DNA from: Actinomadura barringtoniae
GTDB lineage: Bacteria; Actinomycetota; Actinomycetes; Streptosporangiales; Streptosporangiaceae
DNA: 64,000 nucleotides
Assembly (NCBI RefSeq): GCF_017573505.1
Contig: NZ_JAGEOJ010000028.1
Location: 62,001-126,000, forward strand
Direction: 5' to 3'
Every line of letters starts with the position of its first letter. Position 1 is the first letter of the stretch. Below the pieces are notes generated by a model. That model had not been told where the DNA came from, made no database searches, and was given only the letters and a program-made list of their open reading frames with translations. A program made the translations under genes and the position numbers. Positions 1-8,725 of the stretch are shown here, in pieces.

Positions 1-1038
1 GGAGCCCAGGTGCCGTACGACCTTGAGCCGCTGGCCCTCGCCGCCCGACACCGTGGAGGTCTCGCGGTCCAGGCTGAGGTAGCCGAGGCCGATCTCCTCC
101 AGCCGCCGCAGCCGGGTGACGGCGGTCGCGGCGACCGCTTCGGCGCCGCCGCCCCGGATGCGGCCGAGCGCCGCGATGAGGTCGCTGATCTCCATCCGGC
201 AGTGGTCGGCGATCGAGTGGCCGTCGATGCGGGCGGCGAGCGCGTCCTGGTTCAGGCGGGCGCCGTCGCACAGCGGGCAGGTCCGCTCCGTCGTGACGCG
301 CAGCGCCGCCTCACGGTTCTTGTCCGACAGGGAGCTGAGGTCGCGGTTGATCCACAGCCGTTCGAACCGGTCGGCCAGGCCCTGATAGGTGTTGCCGCTC
401 GCCAGCTTGAAGCCCTTGCCGTGCAACAGCAGCTCCCACTCCTCCTCGGTGTACTCGCGCAGCGGCTTGTCGGGGTCGAACAGCCCGGATTTGGCGTACA
501 GGCCCCACTGCCAGGTGCCGGGGGCGACCTGGGGGAAGTCGATGGCGCCCTCGTTCAGCGACTTGGAGGTGTCCAGCAGCTTGTCCAGGTCCAGCCGCAC
601 CACCCGGCCCAGGCCGTCGCATTCGGGGCACATGCCGTGCGGGTCGTTGAAGGAGTAGGCGCCCGCGCCGCCCGCGCTGGGGGTGCCGTAGCGGGAGAAC
701 AGCACGCGCAGCACCGAGTGGATGTCGGTCATGGTGCCGACGGTGGAACGGGAGTTGCCGCCGATCGGTCTCTGGTCGACGACGATCGCGGTGGACAGGT
801 CGTCGATGACGTCGGCGTCGGGGCGTTCGTGCTTGGGCAGCCGGTTGCGGATGAACCAGGTGAACGTCTCGTTCAGCTGCCGCTGCGACTCGATCGCGAT
901 GGTGTCGAAAACGATCGAGGACTTGCCCGATCCCGACACCCCGGTGAACACCACGATCTTCTCCTTGGGGATGCGCAGGGAGACGTCCTTGAGGTTGTTC
1001 TCCCGGGCCCCGCTGATCACGATGTGGTCGCTGTGCAC
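1..1038 (-). CDS. UvrA-type excinuclease ATPase paralogue (3' end outside window)
   Basis: This ATP-binding-cassette protein of the UvrA family starts at GTG 1038 and runs off the left edge after 346 codons, so the C-terminal half is missing. A strong AGGAGGA ribosome-binding site lies just upstream. The Walker A motif GVSGSGKS is at residues 33-40. Two CxxC pairs (CPEC and CPLC) match the zinc elements of UvrA, and the ABC signature TVSGGEGQR lies close to the cut end. The compact N-terminus resembles the UvrA-like paralogues of actinomycetes (DrrC-type drug-resistance proteins) more than the housekeeping UvrA. Its role may be damage or drug tolerance rather than general excision repair; that is inference. 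It is divergent from a WYL regulator across a palindrome. Confidence 0.88.
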   Translation of the reverse strand, partial: MHSDHIVISGARENNLKDVSLRIPKEKIVVFTGVSGSGKSSIVFDTIAIESQRQLNETFTWFIRNRLPKHERPDADVIDDLSTAIVVDQRPIGGNSRSTVGTMTDIHSVLRVLFSRYGTPSAGGAGAYSFNDPHGMCPECDGLGRVVRLDLDKLLDTSKSLNEGAIDFPQVAPGTWQWGLYAKSGLFDPDKPLREYTEEEWELLLHGKGFKLASGNTYQGLADRFERLWINRDLSSLSDKNREAALRVTTERTCPLCDGARLNQDALAARIDGHSIADHCRMEISDLIAALGRIRGGGAEAVAATAVTRLRRLEEIGLGYLSLDRETSTVSGGEGQRLKVVRHLGS

Positions 1039-1095
1039 GCTGCTCCTCCTGATCGTTTCGCCGGCTTTTCACCGGCGATGCCGAGGCTATGAGCG

Positions 1096-1120
1096 AATGA
1101 GGTCAGGGCCTGTCCTCATT
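1096..1120. promoter_or_regulatory. Palindromic operator between uvrA-like gene and WYL regulator
   Basis: A 25-bp inverted repeat with arms beginning AATGAGG and ending CCTCATT pairs at 11 of 12 positions around a central G. It lies in the 100-bp divergent gap and ends 18 bp before the WYL regulator start. It is a likely binding site for that regulator and could control both genes. Confidence 0.6.
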
Positions 1121-1138
1121 GCGGGGATACTGGGGTAG

Positions 1139-2113
1139 GTGACCGACACCTCTGCCCGGCTGCTGTCTCTGCTGTCGCTGCTGCAGACGCGCCGCGAATG
1201 GACCGGCCCGGAACTGGCGCGGCGCCTTTCCGTCAGCGCCCGCACGGTCCGCCGCGACGTGGACCGCCTGCGCGACCTGGGCTATCCCGTGCACGCCACG
1301 CTGGGGTCGGTGGGCGGCTACCGGCTGGAGGCGGGGACGGCGATGCCGCCGCTGCTGCTGGACGACGAGGAGGCCGTCGCGATCGCCGTGGGGCTGCGCG
1401 GTGCGGCGGGCGGCGCTGCGGGCGGTGCGGTCGCGGGGATCGAGGAGACCTCGCTGCGGGCGCTGGCCAAGCTGGAGCAGGTGCTGCCGGACCGGCTGCG
1501 GCGCCGCGTCGGCGCCCTGCACACCCATTCGGCGCCACTGGCGGAGCCGCCTGCGGGCCCGGCGGCGGATCCGGAGACGCTGACGCTGCTGGCCTCGGCC
1601 AGCCGTGACCGGGAGCGGGTCCGGTTCGGTTACCGGGCCAAGGAGGGCGATCAGACCAGGCGGCTGGCCGAGCCGCAGGGGCTGGTGTGGGCGGGGCGCC
1701 GCTGGTACCTGGTGGCCTGGGACGTGGAGCGGGCCGGCTGGCGGACGTTCCGCGTCGACCGCATGGACGATCCCGCCGGAACGGGGGTGCGGGCGGGCCC
1801 GCGTGAGCTGCCGGGCGGCGCGAGCGCGGCGGAGTTCGTGCGCGGGGCGCTGGCGGCCTCACGGCCGTCGGTGCAGGCGGTGCTGCTGGTGCACGTTTCG
1901 GCCGAGGAGCTCGCCGACCGGTACCGGGTGAGCGACGCCGAGGTGGAGCCGGTGGACGAGCACTCCTGCGTGCTGCGCCTGGCCGCCGACTCGATGGAGT
2001 ACACGGCGTTGCGGATCGCCTATCTGGACGTGGATTTCGAGGTCCGTGAGCCGGCCGAGCTCGCCGACCGGCTACGCGAGCTGGGTGCGCGCCTGGTCCG
2101 CGCCGCCGGCTGA
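1139..2113 (+). CDS. WYL-domain transcriptional regulator
   Basis: A 324-residue YafY-type regulator. Residues 1-60 form a helix-turn-helix (SARTVRRDVDRLRDLGYPV). The WYL sensor domain follows from about residue 150, with the typical RVRFGY and WYLVAWD segments and a conserved RTFRVDRM turn. WYL domains are known ligand- or nucleic-acid-sensing modules and often respond to DNA damage. Start GTG 1139 has no Shine-Dalgarno sequence, but a GATACT -10-like hexamer lies 7 nt upstream, so the message may be leaderless. It probably regulates itself and the divergent UvrA-type gene through the palindrome at 1096-1120. Confidence 0.9.
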   Translation: MTDTSARLLSLLSLLQTRREWTGPELARRLSVSARTVRRDVDRLRDLGYPVHATLGSVGGYRLEAGTAMPPLLLDDEEAVAIAVGLRGAAGGAAGGAVAGIEETSLRALAKLEQVLPDRLRRRVGALHTHSAPLAEPPAGPAADPETLTLLASASRDRERVRFGYRAKEGDQTRRLAEPQGLVWAGRRWYLVAWDVERAGWRTFRVDRMDDPAGTGVRAGPRELPGGASAAEFVRGALAASRPSVQAVLLVHVSAEELADRYRVSDAEVEPVDEHSCVLRLAADSMEYTALRIAYLDVDFEVREPAELADRLRELGARLVRAAG

Positions 2114-2129
2114 GGGGCGCGGGCGGGGG

Positions 2130-3740
2130 TCAGCGGTGGCGGGCGAACGGGAAGGCGCCGACCACGATCCCGAACTCGGGGACCCGCATCCAGCGTGAGG
2201 CCGCCGCGTACAGCCCGGCTCCGGCGAGCGCCACGGCCGCCAGCGTCGCCAGCGATCCGGCGCGGCCGTCACCGGCGGCGGGGCCGATGAGGGCCAGGAC
2301 GGCGAGGGAGGCGAGCGCGGCGGGGATCACGGCGGCCGACATCCGGGCGTGGCTGGTGGCCAGGCGGTGCCCGTCGATGCGGCCGAGCTTGCGCCGCAGT
2401 ACGTGCGCGCCGATGAGGGCTCCGGCGGTGTAGCCGGTGGCCGAGCAGCCCGCCATGACCGCGACCAGGAGCGGGCCGTGCACCAGGTGGGCGGCGGTGA
2501 GGGCTCCGGTGGCGGTGACGGCGGCGACGGTGATGCCGATCAGGGCCTGGGTGCGGGTGTCCTGCAGGGCGGCCAGCGTCCGCATCATGATCTGGTACGC
2601 GGCGAACGGCACGAGCGCGACGCCGAAGACCGCGACGGCGGGGCCTGCCTGGGCGGCGCCGCCGGGGCCGAACAGCACGGTGGTGATCTGCGGGCCGAGC
2701 AGCACCAGCGCGGCCGCGACGGGCAGCAGCACGACGCCGGTGAGGCGCAGGCTGCGTGACAGGTCGGCGGTCACGGCCGCCAGGTCGCGGCCGGCGGCGG
2801 CGCGGCTCATGCGGGGCAGCATCCCGGTCATCACGGTGACCGCGATCACCGCGTAGGGGAGCTGGAAGAGGGTGTAGGCGTTGCCGTAGACGGCGATGGC
2901 GCCGGGCGCGGCCTTCGACATGAGCCGGGTGGTGCACAGCACGGCGGCCTGCGCGGCCAGCACCGAGGTGAGCGTCCATCCGGCCAGCCGCAGGATGCGC
3001 CGTACGCCGATGCCGCGCGGGTCGGCCTTGGGCCGCAGGCGGAACCCGGCGCGGCGGCTCGCCCAGGCCAGCACGAGCATCTGGGCGATCACCCCGCCGG
3101 TGGTGCCGATCGACAGCACCAGGCTCTGGGCGGGGGTGAGGTCGCCCAGCCGCTGGGTGCCGCCGATCAGCAGGTAGACCCCGGCGGTGGCGATGACCAC
3201 GAGGTTGTTGGCGGCGGGCGCCCACATCGGGACGGTCATCTTGCCGCGCGCGTTGAGGACGGCGGCGAGCGCGGCGCTCATCCCGTAGAAGAAGATCTGC
3301 GGCAGGAAGAAGCGGGTGAAGCCGATCGCGGCCTCGCGCTGCGCGCCGTGGAACCCGACCGCGTACACGCTGACGATCTGGGGTGCCAGCAGCACCGCGA
3401 CGAGTGTCGCGGCGCCGAGCAGGTAGATCACCAGGGACAGCAGCCGCCGCGCGTACAGGTCGCCGGCGGCGCGGTCCTGCTCGGCGGCCCGTACCAGCAG
3501 CGGCACCATGACGCTGGCGAGCGCGCCGCCGAACAGCAGTTCGAACAGTGCGTTGGGGAAGGTGTTGGCTGCGGTGTAGCTGGAGGCCAGGCCCGAGGAC
3601 AGCCCGATCGCGGCGCCCATGGCCAGCACGCGCAGGAAGCCGGTGGCGCGCGAGGCGACGGTGGCGATCGCCATCGCCCTGCCCGCGCGCACCAGATCGT
3701 CGCGTTCGGCCGTGCCGCCCATGCCGCCCCCTTCGCGCAC
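2130..3740 (-). CDS. MurJ-type lipid II flippase family membrane protein
   Basis: A 536-residue MviN/MurJ-family integral membrane protein of the MOP exporter superfamily. About 14 hydrophobic segments are visible, with the family patterns SRATGFLRVLAMG near the N-terminus, NALFELLFGGALASVMVP, and a conserved NARGKM loop. MurJ proteins move lipid II across the plasma membrane for peptidoglycan synthesis. The actinobacterial housekeeping MurJ is often a longer fusion with a pseudokinase; this is the compact form, so it may be a second paralogue. A start at the internal Met 7 (MGGTAERD) is also possible. It lies 47 bp downstream of the TetR gene on the same strand. Confidence 0.85.
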   Translation of the reverse strand: MREGGGMGGTAERDDLVRAGRAMAIATVASRATGFLRVLAMGAAIGLSSGLASSYTAANTFPNALFELLFGGALASVMVPLLVRAAEQDRAAGDLYARRLLSLVIYLLGAATLVAVLLAPQIVSVYAVGFHGAQREAAIGFTRFFLPQIFFYGMSAALAAVLNARGKMTVPMWAPAANNLVVIATAGVYLLIGGTQRLGDLTPAQSLVLSIGTTGGVIAQMLVLAWASRRAGFRLRPKADPRGIGVRRILRLAGWTLTSVLAAQAAVLCTTRLMSKAAPGAIAVYGNAYTLFQLPYAVIAVTVMTGMLPRMSRAAAGRDLAAVTADLSRSLRLTGVVLLPVAAALVLLGPQITTVLFGPGGAAQAGPAVAVFGVALVPFAAYQIMMRTLAALQDTRTQALIGITVAAVTATGALTAAHLVHGPLLVAVMAGCSATGYTAGALIGAHVLRRKLGRIDGHRLATSHARMSAAVIPAALASLAVLALIGPAAGDGRAGSLATLAAVALAGAGLYAAASRWMRVPEFGIVVGAFPFARHR

Positions 3741-3787
3741 CGTTCGGTCCCTTCAGTGTGCCCAACGTTATTGGCAGGGCGCCAGTT

Positions 3788-4372
3788 TCAGGTCCGGTGG
3801 GGCGCCAGCAGGTCCCCGACGTCCTCGCGCAGCGCGGCGGCGAGATCACCGTCGCCGGTGAGCGCCCAGACGATCAGGGTGCCGTTGTAGGCGACCTGGA
3901 CCGCGCGGGCCAGCCGCCGCGGGTCGGCGGCGGGCGTGAGGAGCCCGGCGGCCGAGGCCTCGCTGAGCAGCGCGGCGATCTGGTCGCGCATGGCGTGGGC
4001 GTGCGCGGCGGCGTGCGCGCGGAACTCGGGGTCGGTGAGGTCCAGTTGCAGGAACGCCAGGCTGTTGGCCATCTCCTCGGGCGTTCGGACTCCCCTGGCC
4101 AGGTCGGCGAGGGCGGCGTGCAGGGTGTCGAGCGGGTTCTGGTGGTCGCGGCGGGCCCGTTCGAACGGTTCGCGGGCGCCGTCCTCGGCGCGGCGCGCCA
4201 GCGCCAGCAGGAGGCCGCGTTTGGAGCCGAACCGCTGGACCAGGGTGGCGGGGGACAGGCCCGACTCCTCGGCGACCACGCCGAGGGTGAGCCGTCCGGG
4301 GCCCATCCGGCCGAGCGCCCGCGCGGCCGCGGCCAGGATCGCCTCGTCGCTGGTGGTGCGCGGTCGTGCCAC
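3788..4372 (-). CDS. TetR-family transcriptional regulator
   Basis: A 194-residue TetR repressor. The N-terminal helix-turn-helix (about residues 10-55) contains LTLGVVAEESGLSPATL followed by VQRFGSKRGLL, the classic TetR signature. The all-helical C-terminal half is the expected ligand-binding domain. The gene is 85 bp downstream of an alpha/beta hydrolase gene on the same strand, with an imperfect inverted repeat in the gap. It may autoregulate and control the hydrolase or the downstream flippase; the ligand is unknown. Confidence 0.9.
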   Translation of the reverse strand: MARPRTTSDEAILAAAARALGRMGPGRLTLGVVAEESGLSPATLVQRFGSKRGLLLALARRAEDGAREPFERARRDHQNPLDTLHAALADLARGVRTPEEMANSLAFLQLDLTDPEFRAHAAAHAHAMRDQIAALLSEASAAGLLTPAADPRRLARAVQVAYNGTLIVWALTGDGDLAAALREDVGDLLAPHRT

Positions 4373-4390
4373 CGGCCGTCCTCCCCAGGG

Positions 4391-4412
4391 TTAGTGAATG
4401 CTCGTTCGTAAA
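4391..4412. promoter_or_regulatory. Candidate TetR operator
   Basis: An imperfect inverted repeat (TTAGTGAATG, then CTCGTTCGTAAA) sits 18 bp upstream of the TetR start in a locally AT-richer stretch. Half-sites share the pattern TTnnnGAAnG on both strands. Spacing and position fit autoregulation, but the repeat is weak. Confidence 0.35.
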
Positions 4413-4457
4413 CCCTATCAACCCCGGGACCAGCGGCGCCGCCTCAGCCGGGGCGGG

Positions 4458-5237
4458 TCAGTCGAGGATGAAGCCGCGGACCAGGTCGACCAGCTCGGCG
4501 GGGCGTTCGAAGATCACCATGTGGCCGCTGTCGATCTCGGTGTAGCGGCTGCCGGAGATGCCCTCGTGCAGCGCGGACGGGCCCCAGCCGGGCACCATCT
4601 GGTCCTGGGTGAGCCCGACGACCAGGGTCGGCGCGGTGATGCCGGGCAGCAGGCCGCGGATGTCGACGCGCAGGTCCAGGTCGATCTGGCGGTCCAGGCC
4701 CGGTTCGCGCGATCCGGACGCGACGGCCTCGGCGATGCCCTGCTCGCCCATCGCCTCGACGAACGCGGGGCTGAAGCCGCACAGCACGGCCATCCGGTTG
4801 AACAGCTGGAAGTCCTGGGCGACCAGGTCGCGCCAGAGCTGGAACATCAGCCGCTGGCGGGCGTCGCCGGTGTACGGCCAGCCCGCGACCAGGACCAGGC
4901 GGCGCACCAGGCCGGGCCGCAGCGCGGCGGCGGCCGCGGCGACCACGGCGCCGAGCGAGAACCCGACCACGTCCGCGGGCCCGTCGGCGGCGGCGCGCGC
5001 CACGGCGGCGACCTGCCCGGCCAACCCCTCCACGCTCAGCTCACCGCCGCCGTCGGTGGTCTTGCCGCTGCCGCTGAAGTCGGGGCGGATGACGGTGCGC
5101 GCGTCGGTGAAGGCGTGCACGAGGTGGGCCCAGTTGGTCTCGCCGCTGCCCTGGGTTCCGTGCACCAGCACCAGGCCCGGGCCGTTGCCCTCGGCCGCGT
5201 AGTGGACGGTGGCGTCTTCGACGGTGATGGACGGCAT
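4458..5237 (-). CDS. Alpha/beta-hydrolase fold protein
   Basis: A 259-residue single-domain alpha/beta hydrolase. It has an oxyanion-hole HG motif at residues 26-27, the nucleophile elbow GFSLG with Ser94, an acid candidate in the TQDQMVP loop, and the catalytic His in DSGHMV. The cap region (about 120-170) is short. Substrate cannot be told from sequence; esterase, lipase or dehalogenase-like activity are all possible. It precedes the TetR gene on the same strand and could be its regulatory target. Confidence 0.85.
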   Translation of the reverse strand: MPSITVEDATVHYAAEGNGPGLVLVHGTQGSGETNWAHLVHAFTDARTVIRPDFSGSGKTTDGGGELSVEGLAGQVAAVARAAADGPADVVGFSLGAVVAAAAAALRPGLVRRLVLVAGWPYTGDARQRLMFQLWRDLVAQDFQLFNRMAVLCGFSPAFVEAMGEQGIAEAVASGSREPGLDRQIDLDLRVDIRGLLPGITAPTLVVGLTQDQMVPGWGPSALHEGISGSRYTEIDSGHMVIFERPAELVDLVRGFILD

Positions 5238-5297
5238 CGGTGTCTCCCTCGTGGGCGCGCGGCGTCACGAAGGTTATGGCGCCCCGGCACGCGGGCG

Positions 5298-6281
5298 TCA
5301 AGAGGCGGCGTGCGCCTGATCATCGTCTCCGGCTGTCTGGAAATGCCGGAATTTGTGGGGCGGCGGGTGCGGATGGGGCTGGTGATGGCGCGCGGCGGCG
5401 GCCAGTTCGTCCAGCAGAGCGGCGACGGCGGGCGGCCGTGGCCCGGCGGGCACCATCGCGGTGACCTGGCGGCGGCCGAGCGCCGGCAGCGGCGGCAGGG
5501 CCAGGCCCGGTTCGCGGTGCAGGGTGAACGCCATCGCGGGCAGCGCGGTGACGGCCAGGCCGCGCGCGACCAGGCGCTGCACGGCGATGTGGTCGTCGGT
5601 GGCGAACGCGATCCGGGGCTGGAATCCGGCCTGCTCGCAGGCGCGCAGCAGGTGGCCGCGGCACCGCTGGCACCCGGTCGCCCAGGTCTCCTGCGCCAGC
5701 TGCTCCAGCCGCGGCTCCTCGCCGGCCGCCGGGTCGGCGAGGGGGTGGGTGTCGGGGACGGCGACCAGGATCGGGTCCTCGCACAGCGCCACCTCACGGA
5801 AGCGGGCGTCGGCGTCGGGCGGCCCCTGCGGGTAGGAGAACACCACGGCCAGATCGACCTCGCCGCAGCGCAGCGCCTCCAGCGCCTGGGGCGGTTCGGC
5901 CTCCATCAGGGTGACGGTGACGCCGGGGACGCGGCGGTGCAGCGCGGCGAGCGCGTCGGGCAGCAGCGCGGCCGTGGCGGTGGGGAACACCGCGGCCCGT
6001 ACCCGCCCGGCGCGCAGCCCGGCGATGGCGGCGATCTGCTCCTCGGCGTCGGCCATGCGGGTCATGACGTCCTCGACGTGCTCGACCAGGATCCGGCCGG
6101 CCTCGGTGAGGCGGACGCCGCGGCCGTGCCGGATGACCAGCGGCGTGCCGACCTCGGCCTCCAGCCGGGCGATGTGGTGGGACACGGCGGGCTGGGTGTA
6201 GCTGAGGGCCTTGGCGGCGGCGGTCATCGACCCCCGCCGCGCCACCTCGCGCAGGATCCGGCCGCGGTGCAGGTCCAGCAT
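5298..6281 (-). CDS. LysR-family regulator with His-rich tail
   Basis: A 327-residue LysR-type regulator. The winged helix-turn-helix occupies residues 1-60 (GSMTAAAKALSYTQPAVSHHI), followed by the periplasmic-binding-like effector domain. Unusually, the C-terminus ends in a His-rich tail (HHQPHPHPPPHK), and the effector domain carries a CQRCRGH element, so metal binding is conceivable. It is divergent from a class V aminotransferase gene, its likely target, with a clear T-N11-A box 12 bp upstream of its own start. Confidence 0.9.
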   Translation of the reverse strand: MLDLHRGRILREVARRGSMTAAAKALSYTQPAVSHHIARLEAEVGTPLVIRHGRGVRLTEAGRILVEHVEDVMTRMADAEEQIAAIAGLRAGRVRAAVFPTATAALLPDALAALHRRVPGVTVTLMEAEPPQALEALRCGEVDLAVVFSYPQGPPDADARFREVALCEDPILVAVPDTHPLADPAAGEEPRLEQLAQETWATGCQRCRGHLLRACEQAGFQPRIAFATDDHIAVQRLVARGLAVTALPAMAFTLHREPGLALPPLPALGRRQVTAMVPAGPRPPAVAALLDELAAAARHHQPHPHPPPHKFRHFQTAGDDDQAHAAS

Positions 6282-6292
6282 GGCCCCAAGCT

Positions 6293-6307
6293 ATCAATCA
6301 GATTTAT
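6293..6307. promoter_or_regulatory. LysR-type binding box (T-N11-A)
   Basis: The 15-mer ATCAATCAGATTTAT is an inverted repeat with a single mismatched pair (ATnAATC, A, GATTnAT). It has the T-N11-A form of LysR recognition boxes. It lies between the LysR start (6281) and the aminotransferase start (6366), so it can serve autoregulation and activation of the divergent gene. Confidence 0.6.
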
Positions 6308-6365
6308 GGGCAGTGCAGAAGATGCCACTTTGACCTATGGCTCGGCGAGTGGCGATGATCGGAGC

Positions 6366-7424
6366 ATGAGCATCTCGATCTCCGACGCGCAGCGCGAGTT
6401 CGCCCCGGGCGTCGTGTTCCTCAATACCGCCAGCTACGGGCTGGCGCCCAGGGCCGGGCACGAGGCGATGCTGGCCTCCGAACGCGACCGGGCCGCGGGG
6501 CGCCTGACGACCGCGATGGGCGACGAGGCGGTGGCCCGCTGCCGGGCCGCCTACGCGGCGCTGATCGGCGTGCCGCCGCAGCGGGTCGCGATCGGCCCGC
6601 AGGTCGCCTACTTCGTCGGCCTGGTCGCCGCCTCGCTGCCTTCGGGCGCGAGTGTGCTGGTCGCCGAGGAGGACTTCACCTCGGTGCTGTTCCCGTTCCT
6701 GGCCCGCCCGGACCTGACCGTCCGCGCCGTACCGCTGGACAAGATCGCGGGCGCGGTGGACTCGGCCGTGGACCTGGTGGCGGTGTCGGCGGTCCAGTCG
6801 GCCGACGGGCGGGTCGCGGCGATGGAGGACTTGATCGGAGCGGCGCGCGCGCACGGCGCGCGGATCATGCTGGACGCCACACAGGCGGCGGGCTGGCTGC
6901 CGCTCCCGGCCGACCGCGTCGACCTGATGGTGACCGGCGGCTACAAGTGGCTGCTGGGGCCGCGCGGCACCGCGTTCCTCAGCGGCACCGAGGAGGCCCT
7001 GGCGAGCCTCCCGGCGATGGCGGCGTCGTGGTACTCGGGCGCGGACGTGTGGGATTCGCTGTACGGGCCGCCGCTGCGGCTGGCCACCAACGGGCGCCGC
7101 CTGGACCTGTCGCCCGCCTGGCAGTCGTGGCTGGGGCACGCCCCGGCACTGGAACTGCTGCAGCAGGTGGGGGTGCAGGCCGTGCACGAGCACGACCTGG
7201 CGCTGGCGAACAGGTTCCGTGCGGGTTTGGAACTGCCGCCGGGGGATTCGGCGATCGTGTCACTGCCCGTCCCGGACGGCACCGCCGAACTGCTGGCCGA
7301 GGCGGGCGTGGTCGCGGCGGTGCGGGACGGGCGGCTGCGCTGCTCGTTCCACCTGAGCAACACCGCCGCCGACGTCGACCGCGCGCTGGAACTGCTGGCC
7401 GCGCCGGTGGCCGCCGCCCGCTGA
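6366..7424 (+). CDS. Class V aminotransferase-fold PLP enzyme
   Basis: A 352-residue fold-type I PLP enzyme of the class V aminotransferase/cysteine desulfurase family. The start GFVFLNTASYGL-like N-terminus is typical (here VVFLNTASYGLAPR). The PLP-binding Asp is Asp170 in LDATQ, and the Schiff-base Lys is Lys194 in GGYKWLLGPRG. No extra domain is present. Its short form resembles EgtE-like and isopenicillin-epimerase-like members, but the substrate is not clear. ATG 6366 is preferred over ATG 6306, because the earlier start would overlap the LysR box. It is probably controlled by the divergent LysR regulator. Confidence 0.82.
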   Translation: MSISISDAQREFAPGVVFLNTASYGLAPRAGHEAMLASERDRAAGRLTTAMGDEAVARCRAAYAALIGVPPQRVAIGPQVAYFVGLVAASLPSGASVLVAEEDFTSVLFPFLARPDLTVRAVPLDKIAGAVDSAVDLVAVSAVQSADGRVAAMEDLIGAARAHGARIMLDATQAAGWLPLPADRVDLMVTGGYKWLLGPRGTAFLSGTEEALASLPAMAASWYSGADVWDSLYGPPLRLATNGRRLDLSPAWQSWLGHAPALELLQQVGVQAVHEHDLALANRFRAGLELPPGDSAIVSLPVPDGTAELLAEAGVVAAVRDGRLRCSFHLSNTAADVDRALELLAAPVAAAR

Positions 7425-7479
7425 TACCCGGCGGGATCCGGTCTGGTCTCCGCGTCCGGTCCGATTTACCGTGCGTTAC

Positions 7480-8619
7480 ATGAGCGAGATCAACGGCTCG
7501 TGCCAGGACCGGTTCGGCGGCGTACGGGAGGCGCTGGCCGCCTCGCTGGTCCTGGACGGCGCCGGCGCGTCGGCGGCGGTGTTCGTGGACGGCGAGCCGG
7601 TCGCCGACGTGTGGGGCGGGTACGCCGACCCGGCGCGGACGCGGCCGTGGGAACGCGACACCATCGTCAACGTCTGGTCGACGACCAAGCCCATGACGGC
7701 GCTGTGCGCGCTGATCCTGGCCGACCGGGGCGTCCTGGACCTGGACGCGCCGGTGGCCCGCTACTGGCCGCAGTTCGCGCAGGCGGGCAAGGAGAACGTG
7801 CTGGTGCGGCATCTGCTGTCGCACACCGCGGGCCTACCGGGCTGGACCGAGCCGCTGCCCACCGAGGCCCTGTACGACTGGGAGGCGGCGACGTCGGCGC
7901 TGGCGCGGCAGCGGCCGGCGTGGGAGCCGGGCACCGAGTCGGGCTATCACGCCTTCACCCAGGGATATCTGGTCGGCGAGGTGATCCGCCGCGTCACCGG
8001 CGTCAGCGTCGGCACGTTCTTCGCCGAGCAGGTCGCCGGTCCCCTGAACGCCGACTTCCACATCGGGCTGCCGGCCGAGCACGACCACCGGGTCGCGCCG
8101 ATCATCCCCGCGCCGCCCGCGACCGAGGGCCCGGCGCTGGAGGCGGAACGGACGCTGGCGCGCCACTGGGGCAATCCGCGATTCTCGGCCGACACGGCGA
8201 ACACGGCGGAGTGGCGGCGCGCGGAGATCCCGGCGGCGGGCGGGCACGGCAACGCCCGTTCGGTCGCGCTGGTGCAGTCGGCGCTGGCGTGCGGCGGCGC
8301 GGTGGGCGGGGTGCGGCTGCTGTCGGAGGCGGGCTGCGAACGGGTGATGCAGGAGCAGTCCAACGGCAAGGACCGCTGCCTGGGCGTGCCGCTGCGGTTC
8401 GGGATGGGGTACGGGCTGCGCAGCGACGAGCTGCCGATCTCCCCGAACCCGCGCACGTGCTTTTGGGGTGGGTGGGGCGGTTCGCTGGTGGTGGTCGACC
8501 TGGACGCGCGGATGACGGTCGCTTACACGATGAGCCACATGCTCAACCCGGGAACCCTCGGCGACGACCGTGGCCTGGGCATCGTCCTGGCCGCCTACGC
8601 GGGCCTGGCCGCCGGCTGA
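7480..8619 (+). CDS. Serine hydrolase of the beta-lactamase/EstB family
   Basis: A 379-residue serine hydrolase of the class C beta-lactamase-like family. The SxxK catalytic motif is Ser67-Thr-Thr-Lys70, and the general-base Tyr is in the SGYHAF segment. The C-terminal GWGGSLVVVD takes the place of the KTG/HxG triad. Members act as esterases or D-amino-acid peptidases; no signal peptide is visible, so it is likely cytoplasmic. GTG 7471 is an alternative start three codons upstream. The stop codon lies inside a short direct repeat (CCGGCTGAG at 8612 and 8624). Confidence 0.85.
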   Translation: MSEINGSCQDRFGGVREALAASLVLDGAGASAAVFVDGEPVADVWGGYADPARTRPWERDTIVNVWSTTKPMTALCALILADRGVLDLDAPVARYWPQFAQAGKENVLVRHLLSHTAGLPGWTEPLPTEALYDWEAATSALARQRPAWEPGTESGYHAFTQGYLVGEVIRRVTGVSVGTFFAEQVAGPLNADFHIGLPAEHDHRVAPIIPAPPATEGPALEAERTLARHWGNPRFSADTANTAEWRRAEIPAAGGHGNARSVALVQSALACGGAVGGVRLLSEAGCERVMQEQSNGKDRCLGVPLRFGMGYGLRSDELPISPNPRTCFWGGWGGSLVVVDLDARMTVAYTMSHMLNPGTLGDDRGLGIVLAAYAGLAAG

Positions 8620-8725
8620 GTCACCGGCTGAGCCGCAGAGGAATCGCGGATGGGCCGCGGATGGGCCGCCGGGTGGCCGGCCGGGGCTGGTGAGCGGGCC
8701 CGGCCGGCCGGTGTCCTCCGTCCGT

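Noticed and set aside
4398..6365. Upstream extension of the aminotransferase frame over the LysR and hydrolase genes
   Set aside because: The extension is antisense to two well-supported genes; the real start is at 6366.
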